A stretch of DNA of 64,000 bases from Halopenitus persicus (GTDB lineage Archaea; Halobacteriota; Halobacteria; Halobacteriales; Haloferacaceae). Both the position numbers and the translations under genes were made by a program. The notes below the pieces were generated by a model. It did no database searches. It was not told the origin of the DNA and saw only the letters and a list, made by a program, of their open reading frames with translations. Where the stretch lies: assembly GCF_002355635.1 (NCBI RefSeq), contig NZ_AP017559.1, positions 62,001 through 126,000 on the forward strand. Direction: 5' to 3'. This document shows, in pieces, positions 1-9,727 of this stretch; positions within the stretch are counted from its first letter, which is position 1; each line of letters begins with the position of its first letter.

Positions 1-401
1 AGGGTTTCCGAATCAAGACGTCGACGAAGACGACTTGCAGCACGCGGTGCTGGAGAATCTCCCGTTAAGAGGACGATCGACGGGTCATAGTAGGTAAGCC
101 AGTCGTCCAGCAGTGATGGCTCAGCCCGCTCGACGAACTGTGGAGATGCACACGCGATACGAGTGGTAGCAGGCGTCGACATTTCTGGAGGGAGAGTGTG
201 CTCATCGGTACGGCGGCCACCGTCTTGAGTGTCCGGTTCCGTGAGCTGTTTTGGAGTCGCCGTGGCCGCAAAGATACGATGTGCCTCCGCTGTTTCCGAT
301 GGAGTGGTTGCCGGAGCAAGATATCGCGCGGAGGAATGACTGCTTCGTCTTCGAACTGTCTATCGAAGGTGGGTGGACCGTCGCGACGAGGGCTATCAGT
401 C
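1..401 (-). pseudogene. partial, probably frameshifted gene of unknown function
   Basis: On the minus strand an acidic reading frame begins with ATG at 401 (MTDSPRRDGPPTF...). Near position 330 the coding-like signal moves to another frame, which stays open to the window edge and reads as ...QFVERAEPSLLDDWLTYYD... The first frame becomes arginine-rich after that point, which is typical of a shifted frame. I infer one gene with a single-base indel, running off the window. I do not recognise a family. It lies 75 bp downstream of the DUF6788-like gene on the same strand and may share its transcript. Confidence 0.35.
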
Positions 402-476
402 ATAGTTCTCCAAAATATATCTTTCTCTGAACAAAGAAAATGTATAGTCATCTGTGTAAAGCGGGAGTGAAGTAGT

Positions 477-824
477 TCACGTATCTTCTTCCGAGATCGG
501 ACCGTGATACTTCCACTTGAGGCTATCTCCCCGTCGACGAACGGTGTACTTGTAAGGACCATGCAGTTCGCCTGACTGGCATTTGCAACTGTCTTTGCCA
601 CAGCTGACTTTCTTGATCACGACCGTCCCGTCGCTCGAGTCTTCAACTGCTTCGATTGATTCATTCTCGTCGACGTCGATGTCGTCGGCGTCGACGTCTT
701 GGCGGTACGCGAGAAGATCGTCGATCCACGCTTGGAGCTCGTGGAGAGTCGGATCGTCCTGTTTGGGAACTCCCTCGGCGAGATACTTCGGGAGCGAATC
801 AGGGGCAGGTGGTTGGGTCGACAT
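477..824 (-). CDS. DUF6788-like small cysteine-motif protein
   Basis: Small acidic haloarchaeal protein of about 115 residues. The C-terminal part has the motif KVSCGKDSCKCQSGELHGPY, with three cysteines, followed by an aromatic and basic strand (YKYTVRR...LKWKYHGP). This is the pattern I know from DUF6788-type plasmid proteins; their function is unknown. I chose the ATG at 824 (MSTQPPAPDS...) over the ones at 827 and 839, because 839 lies inside the palindrome at 829-869. That palindrome sits directly upstream, as it does for the related gene at 23295. The protein may be a small nucleic-acid-binding factor, but this is only inference. Confidence 0.6.
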   Translation of the reverse strand: MSTQPPAPDSLPKYLAEGVPKQDDPTLHELQAWIDDLLAYRQDVDADDIDVDENESIEAVEDSSDGTVVIKKVSCGKDSCKCQSGELHGPYKYTVRRRGDSLKWKYHGPISEEDT

Positions 825-828
825 CATC

Positions 829-869
829 TTACCAAACAATAGACGTGGTAATAATTAAAAATTAGGTAA
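829..869. promoter_or_regulatory. 41-bp palindrome, copy G (half-site TTACCAAACA)
   Basis: TTACCAAACA at 829-838 faces AATTAGGTAA at 860-869. The half-sites start 31 bp apart, exactly as in the better copies at 16673, 23633 and 28221. It lies immediately upstream of the DUF6788-like start codon and probably acts as its operator. Confidence 0.45.
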
Positions 870-884
870 GATTGAAACAGTACC

Positions 885-1543
885 CCCTCCGTCGTTTCCG
901 GAGCTATACCAATTGAGACGGCTCATATCGCGGGTTATACAACTATTAGATTTCTTCGGATACAGTGGTAAATCGGTGGGGTTATCTCGTCAGACTTTCC
1001 GAAAATGTCCTCGAAAGACTACTGTACACTCCACCGTTTCCGAAGCTTTGTACGAGCTGTATCTCCAAACGATGTGCGGGAAGAAGAACGGCTGAGACGA
1101 GTTGAGTTCTTCCTTGGACAGTGACGTAGGATTTCGTACGAGACGCTGACGATGTTTCCGTGACGATCGGAATGTTCTCGACCTGACGTCTTAGTAACCC
1201 TCCACCGTTTCCTAAGCTATTATCGACGACGGATGACGAAGACCCTCACTCCACTGTTTCCTAAGCTATCGTTTAGAGAAAGAGGATGCGTACGTAGGAT
1301 ACAGAAGATATTGCCGGGGAACGTCGAATCGTCTCTGATCCTAATATAATAAAATAAATATATTGTATTTATTACTATTCTTTTCTAAGGTACTGCGGAT
1401 ACTGTTTCTAGCATAGTGTCTTAATACTTTCTCTTAATAAATGAGTTCGTTAGAGGGGGTGGGGTACGTTTCAACAATAGCTTAGGAAACAGTGGAGTGA
1501 GTGTGTTATAAAAAGAAAGGCAGCTTAGGAAACAGTGGTGGGG
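885..1543. repeat. origin 1, left array of origin recognition boxes plus AT-rich stretch
   Basis: Six copies of a box with consensus CTCCACCGTTTCCGAAGCT. Forward copies lie at 885-905, 1028-1047, 1198-1218 and 1248-1267; reverse copies at 1479-1498 and 1522-1543. Between the two orientations (about 1340-1445) is a very AT-rich stretch suited to unwinding. Convergent boxes around an AT-rich core, directly upstream of orc1/cdc6, are the usual layout of a haloarchaeal replication origin. No convincing gene lies between 840 and 1630. Confidence 0.8.
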
Positions 1544-1630
1544 TATTTGTTTATATACTACAGAGCTTGGGACGCTTCGGAAACTAAGGAAGCGGTGGCT
1601 TTATTGTATCGTGGTGTGAGGGCACGTTTT

Positions 1631-2866
1631 ATGGGGATGTTTCAGCGAGATCGTCATGTGTTTGCGGATGCTGAACCCCTTGACGACTCCTACGAGCCGG
1701 AAGACATCCGTGAACGCGACGAGGAACTCAAGAAGTACAAGCGTGCCCTCCAACCGATCATCGACAATCGCCCGACGTCGAACATCTTTCTCTACGGTAA
1801 GACGGGGACGGGAAAGACCGTCGCGACGAAGTTTATGCTCTCCCACCTCGAGGATGATGCGACCGAGTATGACGACGTCGAGCTCTCGACCGTCTGGGTC
1901 AGCTGTGAGAACCTCTCATCATCCTACCAGGTAGCGGTTACTCTCGTTAATGAACTCCGAGGGAGCAAGGACAAAGACCGCATCAGTACAACGGGGTACT
2001 CCCAACAACGAGTCTTCGATATTCTATACGAAGAACTCGATGAATTCGGTGGAACTGTCGTGATCGTCCTCGATGAGATCGACAATATCGGTCACTCCGA
2101 CGATATCCTCTATGGCCTCCCTCGAGCACGATCGAACGGCTACGTCGAGGATGTCCGACCGGTGATCGTTGGGATTAGCAACGACTTCCAGTTCCGAGAA
2201 AATCTTTCACCGAAGGTCAAGGACACGCTGGCTGAAAAAGAGATTCTCTTTCCCCCGTATGACGCGAACCAACTCCGATCGATCCTTAATCCGCGTGCTG
2301 AGAAAGCCTTTCACGACGATGTCCTCAATGACGACGTCGTCCCACTTTGTGCGGCATTTGCTGCACAGGATACGGGTTCGGCACGCCAAGCGATCCGGCT
2401 TCTTCGCGAAGCCGGCGAGCTAGCCCAGGCGGACGATACGGAAGCCGTTACTGAGGATCACGTCCGGGACGCCCAGGACGAGCTCGAAAAGAACCAACTC
2501 TACGAGGGGATGCAGGAACTCACGACGCAAGGCCATGCAGTGCTTTGTGCGCTCGCATACCATCAGGCGATTGGTGAGGTTCCAGTGCGATCTCGTGACC
2601 TGTACCAACGATATGTGAAAATCTGTGAACGTCTCGACGCTGATAACGTCAGTGAACGCCGTGTTCGCGATCACCTCTCCGATATGAATATGCTCGGGCT
2701 CATCAGCGTGTACGAACGGAACGAAGGACTTTCCGCTGGTCGGTATCATGAATACGAGCTCAACGTTCCGTTGAAGGCTGTTCTCGAGGTTCTTCTTTCA
2801 ACAAACCGCTTTGAAGAACCCGCGAACATCATCCAGTCGGCGGCTGATGATAACAACCTCTTGTAG
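1631..2866 (+). CDS. cdc6: Orc1/Cdc6 replication initiator 1
   Basis: AAA+ initiator that binds origin boxes and starts replication. The P-loop is GKTGTGKT (residues about 56-63), Walker B is VIVLDEID (about 143-150), sensor 1 lies in GISND (about 180), and the C-terminal third fits the winged-helix DNA-binding domain. The length, 411 residues, is normal. The frame is open upstream to a GTG at 1535, but that stretch contains the origin box at 1522-1543, so I take the ATG at 1631 (MGMFQRDRHVF). Boxes of the same family flank both sides, which suggests this protein recognises them. It resembles initiator 2 (12244-13608) more than initiator 3. Confidence 0.9.
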   Translation: MGMFQRDRHVFADAEPLDDSYEPEDIRERDEELKKYKRALQPIIDNRPTSNIFLYGKTGTGKTVATKFMLSHLEDDATEYDDVELSTVWVSCENLSSSYQVAVTLVNELRGSKDKDRISTTGYSQQRVFDILYEELDEFGGTVVIVLDEIDNIGHSDDILYGLPRARSNGYVEDVRPVIVGISNDFQFRENLSPKVKDTLAEKEILFPPYDANQLRSILNPRAEKAFHDDVLNDDVVPLCAAFAAQDTGSARQAIRLLREAGELAQADDTEAVTEDHVRDAQDELEKNQLYEGMQELTTQGHAVLCALAYHQAIGEVPVRSRDLYQRYVKICERLDADNVSERRVRDHLSDMNMLGLISVYERNEGLSAGRYHEYELNVPLKAVLEVLLSTNRFEEPANIIQSAADDNNLL

Positions 2867-2952
2867 ACCGATATCTCCGATTATTGAATCTCATTTACAG
2901 ATTAATGATGTAGTTGAGATAACAATTTTAATTGATTGTTTGAACTGGAAAA

Positions 2953-3423
2953 AGCTCCGGAAACGGTGGAGGGGGTTGGTTCTCGTGAAGCTTCGGAAAC
3001 AGTGGAGGGAATGGATGTTGTGACTCGAAGAGCTACCTCAGCTGGTGATCTCAGTCTGCGATTGAGTCGAACAAAGCTCCGGAAATGGTGGAGTGGTCCA
3101 ACCTCCGAAAGCTCAGGAAACAGTGCTGTAGTTCGGTGGAGCAAATCGTACGGATGAACGAATATCGACTTACGATTTCTGAGTGCCACCACACCACTCC
3201 GTCAAGTGAAAACCGGATTGAGGGCTTCTCTACCAGTCGATATCTGATTCAAATCACAAAAAATATGATCGGTTCTTATCTAACAAAACTAATCGAATAA
3301 CCAGGCAGTTGTTTGGTAAGAAAATCCCTTCAGAGACGTTGTAATCTTGGCTCTCTGTGGTATCACGAATACCCGGGTCCTCCGATAATCATATAGCGAA
3401 AAGCTCCGGAAACAGTGGAGGGT
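2953..3423 (-). repeat. origin 1, right array of origin boxes
   Basis: Reverse-orientation copies of the origin 1 box (AGCTCCGGAAACAGTGGAGG type) lie at 2953-2976, 2989-3009, 3075-3096, about 3110-3126 (weaker) and 3402-3423. They point toward the orc1/cdc6 gene and complete the origin module. I see no gene between 2867 and 3557. Confidence 0.7.
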
Positions 3424-3557
3424 GTCTACAGGCGAAGCAGGTCGAGTGCCTCGGGCCTTGACCCCGAGAGTGAAGGCCGTAAACTCGGTTGAGCATTCAC
3501 TTTCACCGTGGGTGGCCGATATTCAAGAGAGATGGACTACGGTATTGAATTAGAGGA

Positions 3558-4025
3558 ATGGCCTCAGAGCAGCCTCTCGTGAAGACGCTGGATTTCCAAC
3601 TCGACATCCAGAGTGACAACGAGAGTCTGCTGCGTGACGCTTGCCTCGAATCGCGCTCAGTGTACAACAAAACGATCCGCCTCGCCAAGCAAGGCGTGGA
3701 TTGGGACACGATTCCCGGCCGTATGGCCGACAACGCTACCCTCGTGAAAAACACGACACAGCGCATCGTTGCCAAAGCACTTGGTGCGATGGAGAACTAC
3801 TACGAGTACGAGGACTTCGGCCAGCCAAGCCACACAAAGGACGGCGCGTACCCGCTTCGTGCGAACTACGAGGAAGGGTACAATATGTCACTCACTGACG
3901 GCGGCGAGGTGGCGTTCCGAATCAGCGCGAAGCCGTACAACCACGTCAAGGGTACTCTCGAAGGTCTTGTCGGAAGACGATATCGTCCGGAACTACAGAG
4001 AAGTCAGGACAGATTAGAAGTCTAG
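3558..4025 (+). pseudogene. tnpB: TnpB (IS200/IS605 family) N-terminal fragment
   Basis: The first ~140 residues match the N-terminal part of haloarchaeal TnpB, the RNA-guided nuclease of IS200/IS605 elements. Landmarks are LVKTLDFQLDIQSDNE, RSVYNKTIRLAKQGVDWD and an ending HVKGTLEG. The RuvC-like nuclease core and the zinc finger are absent. After GTLEG the frame runs into unrelated sequence and stops at 4025. The upstream stretch 3424-3557 looks like the left end of such an element and carries no gene. A separate TnpB C-terminal piece lies at 13672-13916; the middle of the protein is missing from both. Confidence 0.75.
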
Positions 4026-4325
4026 AGCGGTTTCCTCACTATCATCCGAGGGAAATAGGACATCGAATGCAGGATGCTTGTAGAGTATCTCGCGGCACCC
4101 ACGGCATCGTGTGAATAAGGATTGGTCAGCATCCCAAAAATCAGAACGCATTACGACCGCAGAATCACGTGATCCGTAATGTCCGCCAGATACTGAAAAA
4201 TGGTTGAACTCAAGTCCTCCACACTCCGGACAGGGGTCATTCATATTTTCCCAGTCTTCCCGCTTGACGCCGGAAATTGTCTGTTCGTTCCCGTCTTGAT
4301 CGATAACTTGTATCGAGAGTCTCAT
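4014..4325 (-). CDS. small zinc-ribbon protein
   Basis: A 103-residue acidic protein with two cysteine pairs, CPEC (residues 33-36) and CRGC (about 74-77), spaced as in a zinc ribbon. It has no signal peptide or membrane segment. The C-terminus is acidic (FPSDDSEETALDF). The 3' end overlaps the tail of the TnpB fragment by 12 bp on the other strand. The first IS630-type copy begins 62 bp upstream of the start, so its own promoter may be partly displaced. Function unknown. Confidence 0.65.
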   Translation of the reverse strand: MRLSIQVIDQDGNEQTISGVKREDWENMNDPCPECGGLEFNHFSVSGGHYGSRDSAVVMRSDFWDADQSLFTRCRGCREILYKHPAFDVLFPSDDSEETALDF

Positions 4326-4387
4326 TGAAACTCGCCTCCGCCCATAGCGAGGCGAAATAAAATGACCGTGTCAGTCGACCGTGGCTA

Positions 4388-5442
4388 TAGTAGACATTAG
4401 AAATAATTGCTCACTTTTGGGAGCGACAGCTGGTCAAGAGCGGTATCGATCGCCGTCGTGAGTTCATCGAGCGAGTCAAAGAATCGGTTGCTCAGAGCGT
4501 CCTGGAGTTGTCGCCAGCACTCTTCGACAGGATTGAGTTCCGGCGAATACGCAGGTAACGTGACGAAGGCGAGGTCGTCACGGGCCGCCAGGTCCGTGAC
4601 GGCCGACGCCTGGAAGTACGACGCCCCATCTAGCACGACGATCAAGTCTTCTTCAAATTCTTTGCATAACGCGAGAATGAAATGTTTTGCGTGGTCGGCG
4701 GTGACGTACTCGGTGAACCGCGAGAAAAAGCAGTCACCGTTTTCGGTGACTGCGCCGAGTAGACACGTCCAGTCACGTTGGCCAGAGAGTTCGACGCTCG
4801 GCCGCGTGCCGCGCGGAAACCACGCGGCACGCGGCTCGACCTGGACAGATTTTTTCGTCTGATCGATACAGACTACTGTGGCGTCCATCTCCGCTCGCTT
4901 TTTTTGATCTCGTCGTGGAACTCTTCTTGGTCGGATTCTTCAGATTCAGCGGCTGTACGTCGAGGTTTTTGATAGCTGAGTCCAGCTTCTTTCAGCAACC
5001 GCCGACAACTCGGGGCAGAGTACTCGACGCCGTAGGTTTCTTCGAGAAATTCCTGAACGAGCGCCGGCGTCCACGCCGGCGCGTCGATCCCAACTTCCTC
5101 GGGCGGTTCATGAACAGTTCGTTCGAACTCTTTTTGCTGTGATTCTGAGAGCTTTCGTTTTCTCCCAGATCGATGAGCATCAGACACAGCTTGCTCAAAC
5201 GGTTCGTCCGTATCAAGTCGCATTAACCAGCTGTAGATCGTTCTTCGCCCGGTATCGTGCCACTCTGCAAGTTCGGTCTGCGTTACACCGTTTTTGTACG
5301 CAATCGCCGCTAACAACCGTTGAGTCGGCTTGTTTCCGTCAACATTGTCGAGGGCGTCTTGGAGTTCTTCGACGGAGATCTCGTCGAGATGATCCATTGA
5401 GTATAGCAACAGTCTTTGAGCGGAAAGTTCTAACGATTACTA
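4388..5442 (-). mobile_element. IS630-type element, copy 1 (1055 bp)
   Basis: Ends are imperfect inverted repeats (TAGTAGACATTAGAA and TAGTAATCGTTAGAA as read inward), flanked by TA on both sides (4386-4387, 5443-5444). TA duplication is typical of IS630/Tc1-mariner elements. Three further copies of exactly the same length lie at 5788, 9728 and 51219. The encoded proteins of copy 1 and copy 4 look identical. Confidence 0.92.
4397..5397 (-). CDS. IS630-type transposase, two frames (copy 1)
   Basis: The upstream frame (ATG at 5397) encodes ~174 residues with a helix-turn-helix (GVTQTELAEWHDTGRRTIYS). The downstream frame (4397-4888) encodes 163 residues with the DDE catalytic core: CIDQTKK, VVLDGASYF and SPELNPVEECW. 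They overlap in the -1 frame at an A7G run near the start of the second frame. A -1 ribosomal or transcriptional slip there would give a ~340-residue fused transposase, the normal length for the family. A separate product from the internal ATG is also possible. Nothing is visibly broken, so the copy is probably active. Confidence 0.88.
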
Positions 5443-5588
5443 TAGCACACGGACGTCTGAAGCTGAGTGTCGCTCCCCTGGTTACGATCACCGTGCTCGC
5501 AAAGGAATTCATCGGCGATCTGATCAGCAGGGCCTTCGAGTACCTCAATTAATACTGATGCAGCGAGGAGGGGCGTATTCATACTCAT
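5443..5588 (-). CDS. small ORF ended by IS copy 1
   Basis: The ATG at 5588 follows directly after the TGA of the upstream DUF7344-like fragment. About 48 residues (MSMNTPLLAASVLIEVLEG...) run to the IS boundary. Removing the IS and one TA would place a TAG stop exactly at the junction, so the insertion hit the stop codon and only swaps a few residues. Possible translationally coupled small protein of unknown function; too short to be sure it is real. Confidence 0.35.
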
Positions 5589-5787
5589 TCACCGATTTGG
5601 AGGTATAATTCGAGCAATCGCAATCAGGAGCACATACTCCTCAATACGCGGAGTGACTGTTACGACTTTCGCGCGGTCGTCGTATTCAATAATACCGTAT
5701 TTGGCAAGCTTTGGCAAGTGGTTCTGAATTAACCCATTATATACTGATTCATAATCTTCGGTAGTGACTTCTCGTGGTGAAATCCTA
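5589..5787 (-). pseudogene. DUF7344-like winged-helix protein, C-terminal fragment
   Basis: The minus-strand frame reads ...TEDYESVYNGLIQNHLPK LAKYGIIEYDDRAKVVTVTP... and stops at 5589. The 'HLPKL...G(I/V)IEYDDR' pattern is that of the short haloarchaeal winged-helix domain DUF7344, usually found in small transcription regulators. The N-terminal half is missing because IS copy 2 begins at 5788, and the sequence beyond that IS belongs to an unrelated aldehyde dehydrogenase on the other strand. Confidence 0.55.
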
Positions 5788-6842
5788 TAGTAATCGTTAG
5801 AACTTTCCGCTCAGAAATTGTTGCTATACTCAATGGATCATCTCGACGAGATCTCCGTCGAAGAACTCCAAGACGCCCTCGACAATGTTGACGGAAACAA
5901 GCCGACTCAACGGTTGTTAGCCGCGATCGCGTACAAGAACGGTGTAACGCAGACCGAACTTGCAGAGTGGCACGACACTGGGCGAAGAACGATCTACAGC
6001 TGGTTGATGCGACTTGATACAGACGAACCGTTTGAGCACGCTGTTTCTGATGCTCATCGATCTGGGAGAAAACGAAAGCTCTCAGAATCACAGCAACAAG
6101 AGTTCGAACGAACTGTTCACGAACCCCCCGAGGAAGTCGGGATCGACGCGCCGGCGTGGACGCCGGCGCTCGTCCAAGATTTTCTCGAAGAAACCTACGG
6201 CGTTGAGTACTCTTACCCGAGTTGTCGGCGGTTGCTGAAAGAAGCTGGACTCAGCTATCAAAAACCTCGACGTACAGCCGCTGAATCTGAGGAATCCGAC
6301 CAAGAGGAGTTCCACGACGAAATTAAAAAAAGCGAGCGGAGATGGACGCCACAGTAGTCTGTATCGATCAGACCAAGAAATCCGTCCAGGTCGAGCCGCG
6401 TGCCGCGTGGTTTCCGCGCGGCACGCGGCCGAGCGTCGAACTCTCTGGCCAACGTGACTGGACGTGTCTACTCGGCGCAGTCACCGAAAACGGTGACTGC
6501 TTTTTCTCACGGTTCACCGAGTACGTTACCGCCGACCACGCGAAACATTTCATTCTCGCGTTATGCAAAGAATTTGAAGAAGATTTGATCGTTGTGCTAG
6601 ACGGAGCGCCGTACTTCCAGGCGTCGGCCGTCACGGAGCTGGCGGCCCGTGACGACCTCGCCTTCGTCACGTTGCCTGCGTATTCGCCGGAACTCAATCC
6701 TGTCGAAGAGTGCTGGCGACAACTCCAGGACGCTCTGAGCAACCGATTCTTTGACTCGCTCGATGAACTCACGACGGCGATCGATACCGCTCTTGACCAG
6801 CTGTCGCTTCCAAACGTGAGCAATTATTTCTAATGTCTACTA
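5788..6842 (+). mobile_element. IS630-type element, copy 2 (1055 bp)
   Basis: Same ends and length as copy 1 in opposite orientation, with TA at 5786-5787 and 6843-6844. The left neighbour is a gene fragment cut at its 5' side and the right neighbour is an aldehyde dehydrogenase also cut at its 5' side. The two flanks are therefore not halves of one gene, which points to a deletion or recombination at this copy. Confidence 0.92.
5833..6833 (+). CDS. IS630-type transposase, two frames (copy 2)
   Basis: Helix-turn-helix frame from ATG 5833 to 6357, and DDE frame 6342-6833 (CIDQTKK, VVLDGAPYF, SPELNPVEECW). They are joined by the same -1 shift at an A7 run near 6330. A few substitutions separate it from copies 1 and 4 (for example EHAVSD for EQAVSD and YSYPSC for YSAPSC). 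The reading frames are intact. Confidence 0.88.
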
Positions 6843-8029
6843 TAGCTACTATTGAGAGTCATGATCAGGGAAAACCGTTCACACAGGCTCGCAGCGATAT
6901 TGAAGATGCAGCTCGATATTTCGAGTATTATGCGGGGGCCGCCGATAAACTCGAAGGCGAAAGTATTCCGGTCGGAAAGAAGAGTCTCAACCTGACCACA
7001 CGAGAACCATACGGAGTAAGTGGGCAGATTATCCCCTGGAACTTCCCACTGAGTATTACCGCCCGCGGAGTTGCACCGGCACTGGTAGCAGGAAATACGG
7101 TTGTTGTAAAACCAGCACCGACAACGCCACTCTCTGCGCTCCGCTTAGCCGATATCTGTTCGGATGCTGGCGTCCCTGACGGGGTCGTCAACATCGTCAC
7201 GGGCGGAGCAGAACCGGGTGTCGCACTTTCTTCGCACACCAGCGTTGACCAACTCACGTTTACTGGGAGCGTGTCCACCGGAGAAGCGGTGATGCAATCT
7301 GCAGCTGAAACGATAACTCCAGTCACGCTCGAGTTGGGCGGAAAGAATCCCGCTATCGTGATGTCTGATGCTGATCTCGATGACGCTTCGTTCTGGATCG
7401 CGAAAGGAATTTTCACGAACGCTGGTCAAATTTGTTCGGCAGCTGATAGAGCAGTTGTTCACGAATCGATTTACGACGAATTTGTCGACCGGATCGTTGC
7501 CCGGGCAGAATCGTACACACTCGGCCCCGGCAAAGAGGATCCGGATATGGGTCCGCTCAACCATGCCGAGCACTTCGAGTCTGTCTTGGATTACGTTGAG
7601 ATCGGCATAAATGAGGGAGCAACGCTCGAAACAGGTGGCGAACCACTTGATCGTGATGGATATTTCCTCCCCCCGACGGTATTTTCTGATGTTGATAACG
7701 ACATGCGAATTGCGCAGGAGGAGATCTTTGGTCCTGTCCTTACAGTGATCCCGTTTTCCGACCGTGAGGAAGCGATTGAGATCGCAAACGGTGTCGAATT
7801 TGGCCTTACTGGCGGTGTATTCTCTCGGGACATTACACAAGCGTTGAACGTCGCCAGAAATATCGAAGCGGGCAGCGTCTATGTAAACGAATGGTTCGGC
7901 GGGTCCATCGAAACACCGTTCGGTGGAACGAAAAAGAGTGGAATTGGTCGTGAGAAAGGGTTCGAAGCACTCGATTCGTATCTTCAAACGAAGAGCATCT
8001 CCGTAAACCTCGATAAGAGAAATCGGTAA
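6833..8029 (+). pseudogene. aldehyde dehydrogenase, 5' truncated by IS copy 2
   Basis: NAD(P)-dependent aldehyde dehydrogenase that lacks roughly the first 90-100 residues of the usual ~490. Visible landmarks are the NAD-binding PWNFPL, the general-base glutamate in TLELGGKNPA, the catalytic cysteine in NAGQICSA, the EEIFGPV segment and the C-terminal IETPFGGTKKSG. Native sequence starts after the TA at 6843-6844. The final bases of the IS supply an in-frame ATG (6833), so a shortened protein could still be made. With part of the cofactor domain gone it is unlikely to be active. Substrate cannot be inferred from the neighbours. Confidence 0.85.
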
Positions 8030-8111
8030 GCACTCGTCTTAGGTAAAATAATCGGTCTTCTGATAGCCTTGGAAAACTTGCTTCGATAGCTGTACCATCT
8101 GTATTGACCGT

Positions 8112-8931
8112 TCAGAGTGACCAGTCTACATTATGAACGAGACAGGCGATAGTGAGTTCACGGAACTGTTTCCACCAACGCCGTGAGCGAACAAACGCAC
8201 CGTACTTCCGCTTGAGCGTCGAGTTTACACTCTCAGATTGACTCCGTTGGCCGTAGAGATCAGCGTCTAAGCGAGCGTTCCATGCCTTGTGGAGCGCTGT
8301 GAACTCACGGTGCTTAATCAGTGGGCGAACCCCGTGGTGGCGGGCAAGTCGTCTGATTTTCTGGTCGTCATAGCCTTTGTCACCGAGCAGGATGTCAATA
8401 TGCTCGGGATTGCGCTCGATCAACGACGGGGCGATCTGGCTATCGTGTTTTCGTGTCGTCGTTATGTGTAGATCGAGAATTGCGTTCACCTTCGTATCTA
8501 CCAACAGCGTTTACTTTGAGCTGCTGAATCGTGAGCTCAGCCCGTTTCGTGTAGTGTTTTGAGGCGTGACTCCGGTCGAACCCTGACGCATCAACTCCAA
8601 CGATTCCACTCGTCGGAAGGAGCGTCGCTGAGAGAGTCAATATGACACAGACAGCCATGTCAAGCCGGTTAAACGCCTTACAGAGCGTTGATGGCGTAGG
8701 CAGTTCAACTAATCCAAGAGCGCGACGGATGCGTGACATCTCGATCAGTTCGTCAAGCAGGCCACGGTAAGTCGTGTTCTTCCGAACTTTGAGACACAGT
8801 AGAACAACGTGCTGCGGGAGTGTATAGCGGTGTTTTGAGAATTTCGAGGAGTATCGAGAGACGGCCCGGCGTGCCAGATGGATCGCCTTCTCAGTAAACC
8901 GGAGAATCTGCGACTTCGGGAGGGACTTCAT
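8112..8931 (-). pseudogene. IS5-family transposase with one frameshift (type A)
   Basis: The N-terminal frame (8440-8931, MKSLPKSQILRFTEKAIHL...) and C-terminal frame (8112-8504, ...LLGDKGYDDQKIRRLARHHG...) together give a full IS5-type DDE transposase (GVDASGFDR, GDKGYDD, LYGQRSQSESVNSTLKRKYG). One extra base near 8505 in the KVN/LVDT stretch breaks the frame. One terminus is recognisable at about 8963-8980, reading inward as GGCTCTGTTGAAATCCT; the other is unclear, near 8102. Decayed relatives lie at 40021 and 58110-59840. Confidence 0.8.
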
Positions 8932-8995
8932 CTCGTGGAATTACAGGCCGAATATGTAACTCTCTAAGGATTTCAACAGAGCCCATCATATCTCA

Positions 8996-9724
8996 CTACG
9001 TCCTTAGTCGACTGTAGATCTCAAAAACTCGAAGTATCACTCGTGTCCCCCAATTCAAATCCTCTGGGCTTGGATTGAGTACATTCAGGTCTGACTCTTT
9101 TTTCAATCGCCTTCCTACTCCGGGATGATGACCTTCTCCGAGAACAACGACAGCTTGATCGTGTTTCTCACTTCTGTTTGTGATCTCTTCTGCCATAGTC
9201 TCCTCGCGTGCATAGTTTGCGACTGTGAGGAGAGCAATGAGAAGAATATAGCCGCTTAGGAGCAACACGGTACCGTATTGGATTGCGTTCCACACGGTTA
9301 ACGGAGAAGGCCAAATGAGTACCGTAATCCCAACCAGAGAACCCCAGTTGAGAATTCCCCATACTATTCGGTTGGTGTGGATGTATTGGCTGAGCGGCTC
9401 TTCGTCGATCTCGTGCCACTCAACGTTATGACGAGAAGTTAGGTTTTGAACGAGTTCTACATCTCTTCCCGTCTCCCCGCCGCTGATTTTCGACTTTATT
9501 CTTCCGTGTATTTCAACGGTGATGTAGATGTGGAAGGTGATGGCAGCAGCCAGTAGTGGTGCAATTGGTACGATATCAAGGATAGAAATGATCTGCTCTC
9601 GGGAGGTTGATTTCTTAGCCCCCTCAGCAAAAACGATATCTAGATTGTCGAGCTGTTCTTCAATTCGTTTTTCACGCTCAGCAATGCTGTCAACGTGGGT
9701 TCCTGAAGAAATCCAGATATCCAT
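8996..9724 (-). CDS. membrane protein, probably 5' truncated at IS copy 3
   Basis: A 242-residue protein with hydrophobic segments at about residues 46-70 (ISILDIVPIAPLLAAAITF) and two more at about 118-165 (WGSLVGITVLIW, TVLLLSGYILLIALLTV). The cytoplasmic-looking C-terminal tail has VVVLGEGHHPGVGRRLK, which faintly recalls the closing motif of TraB/GumN-type proteins. The ATG at 9724 lies only 3 bp from the IS copy 3 boundary, so a longer original N-terminus has probably been lost. Function unknown. Confidence 0.55.
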   Translation of the reverse strand: MDIWISSGTHVDSIAEREKRIEEQLDNLDIVFAEGAKKSTSREQIISILDIVPIAPLLAAAITFHIYITVEIHGRIKSKISGGETGRDVELVQNLTSRHNVEWHEIDEEPLSQYIHTNRIVWGILNWGSLVGITVLIWPSPLTVWNAIQYGTVLLLSGYILLIALLTVANYAREETMAEEITNRSEKHDQAVVVLGEGHHPGVGRRLKKESDLNVLNPSPEDLNWGTRVILRVFEIYSRLRT

Positions 9725-9727
9725 ATA

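Noticed and set aside
885-1543. Regularly repeated ~20-bp units that could suggest a CRISPR array
   Set aside because: Spacing is irregular, both orientations occur, and the repeats flank orc1/cdc6; this is an origin box array. No CRISPR array or cas gene is seen in the window.
7145-7987. A 280-residue antisense frame within the aldehyde dehydrogenase
   Set aside because: The plus strand shows all dehydrogenase motifs; the antisense frame has none.
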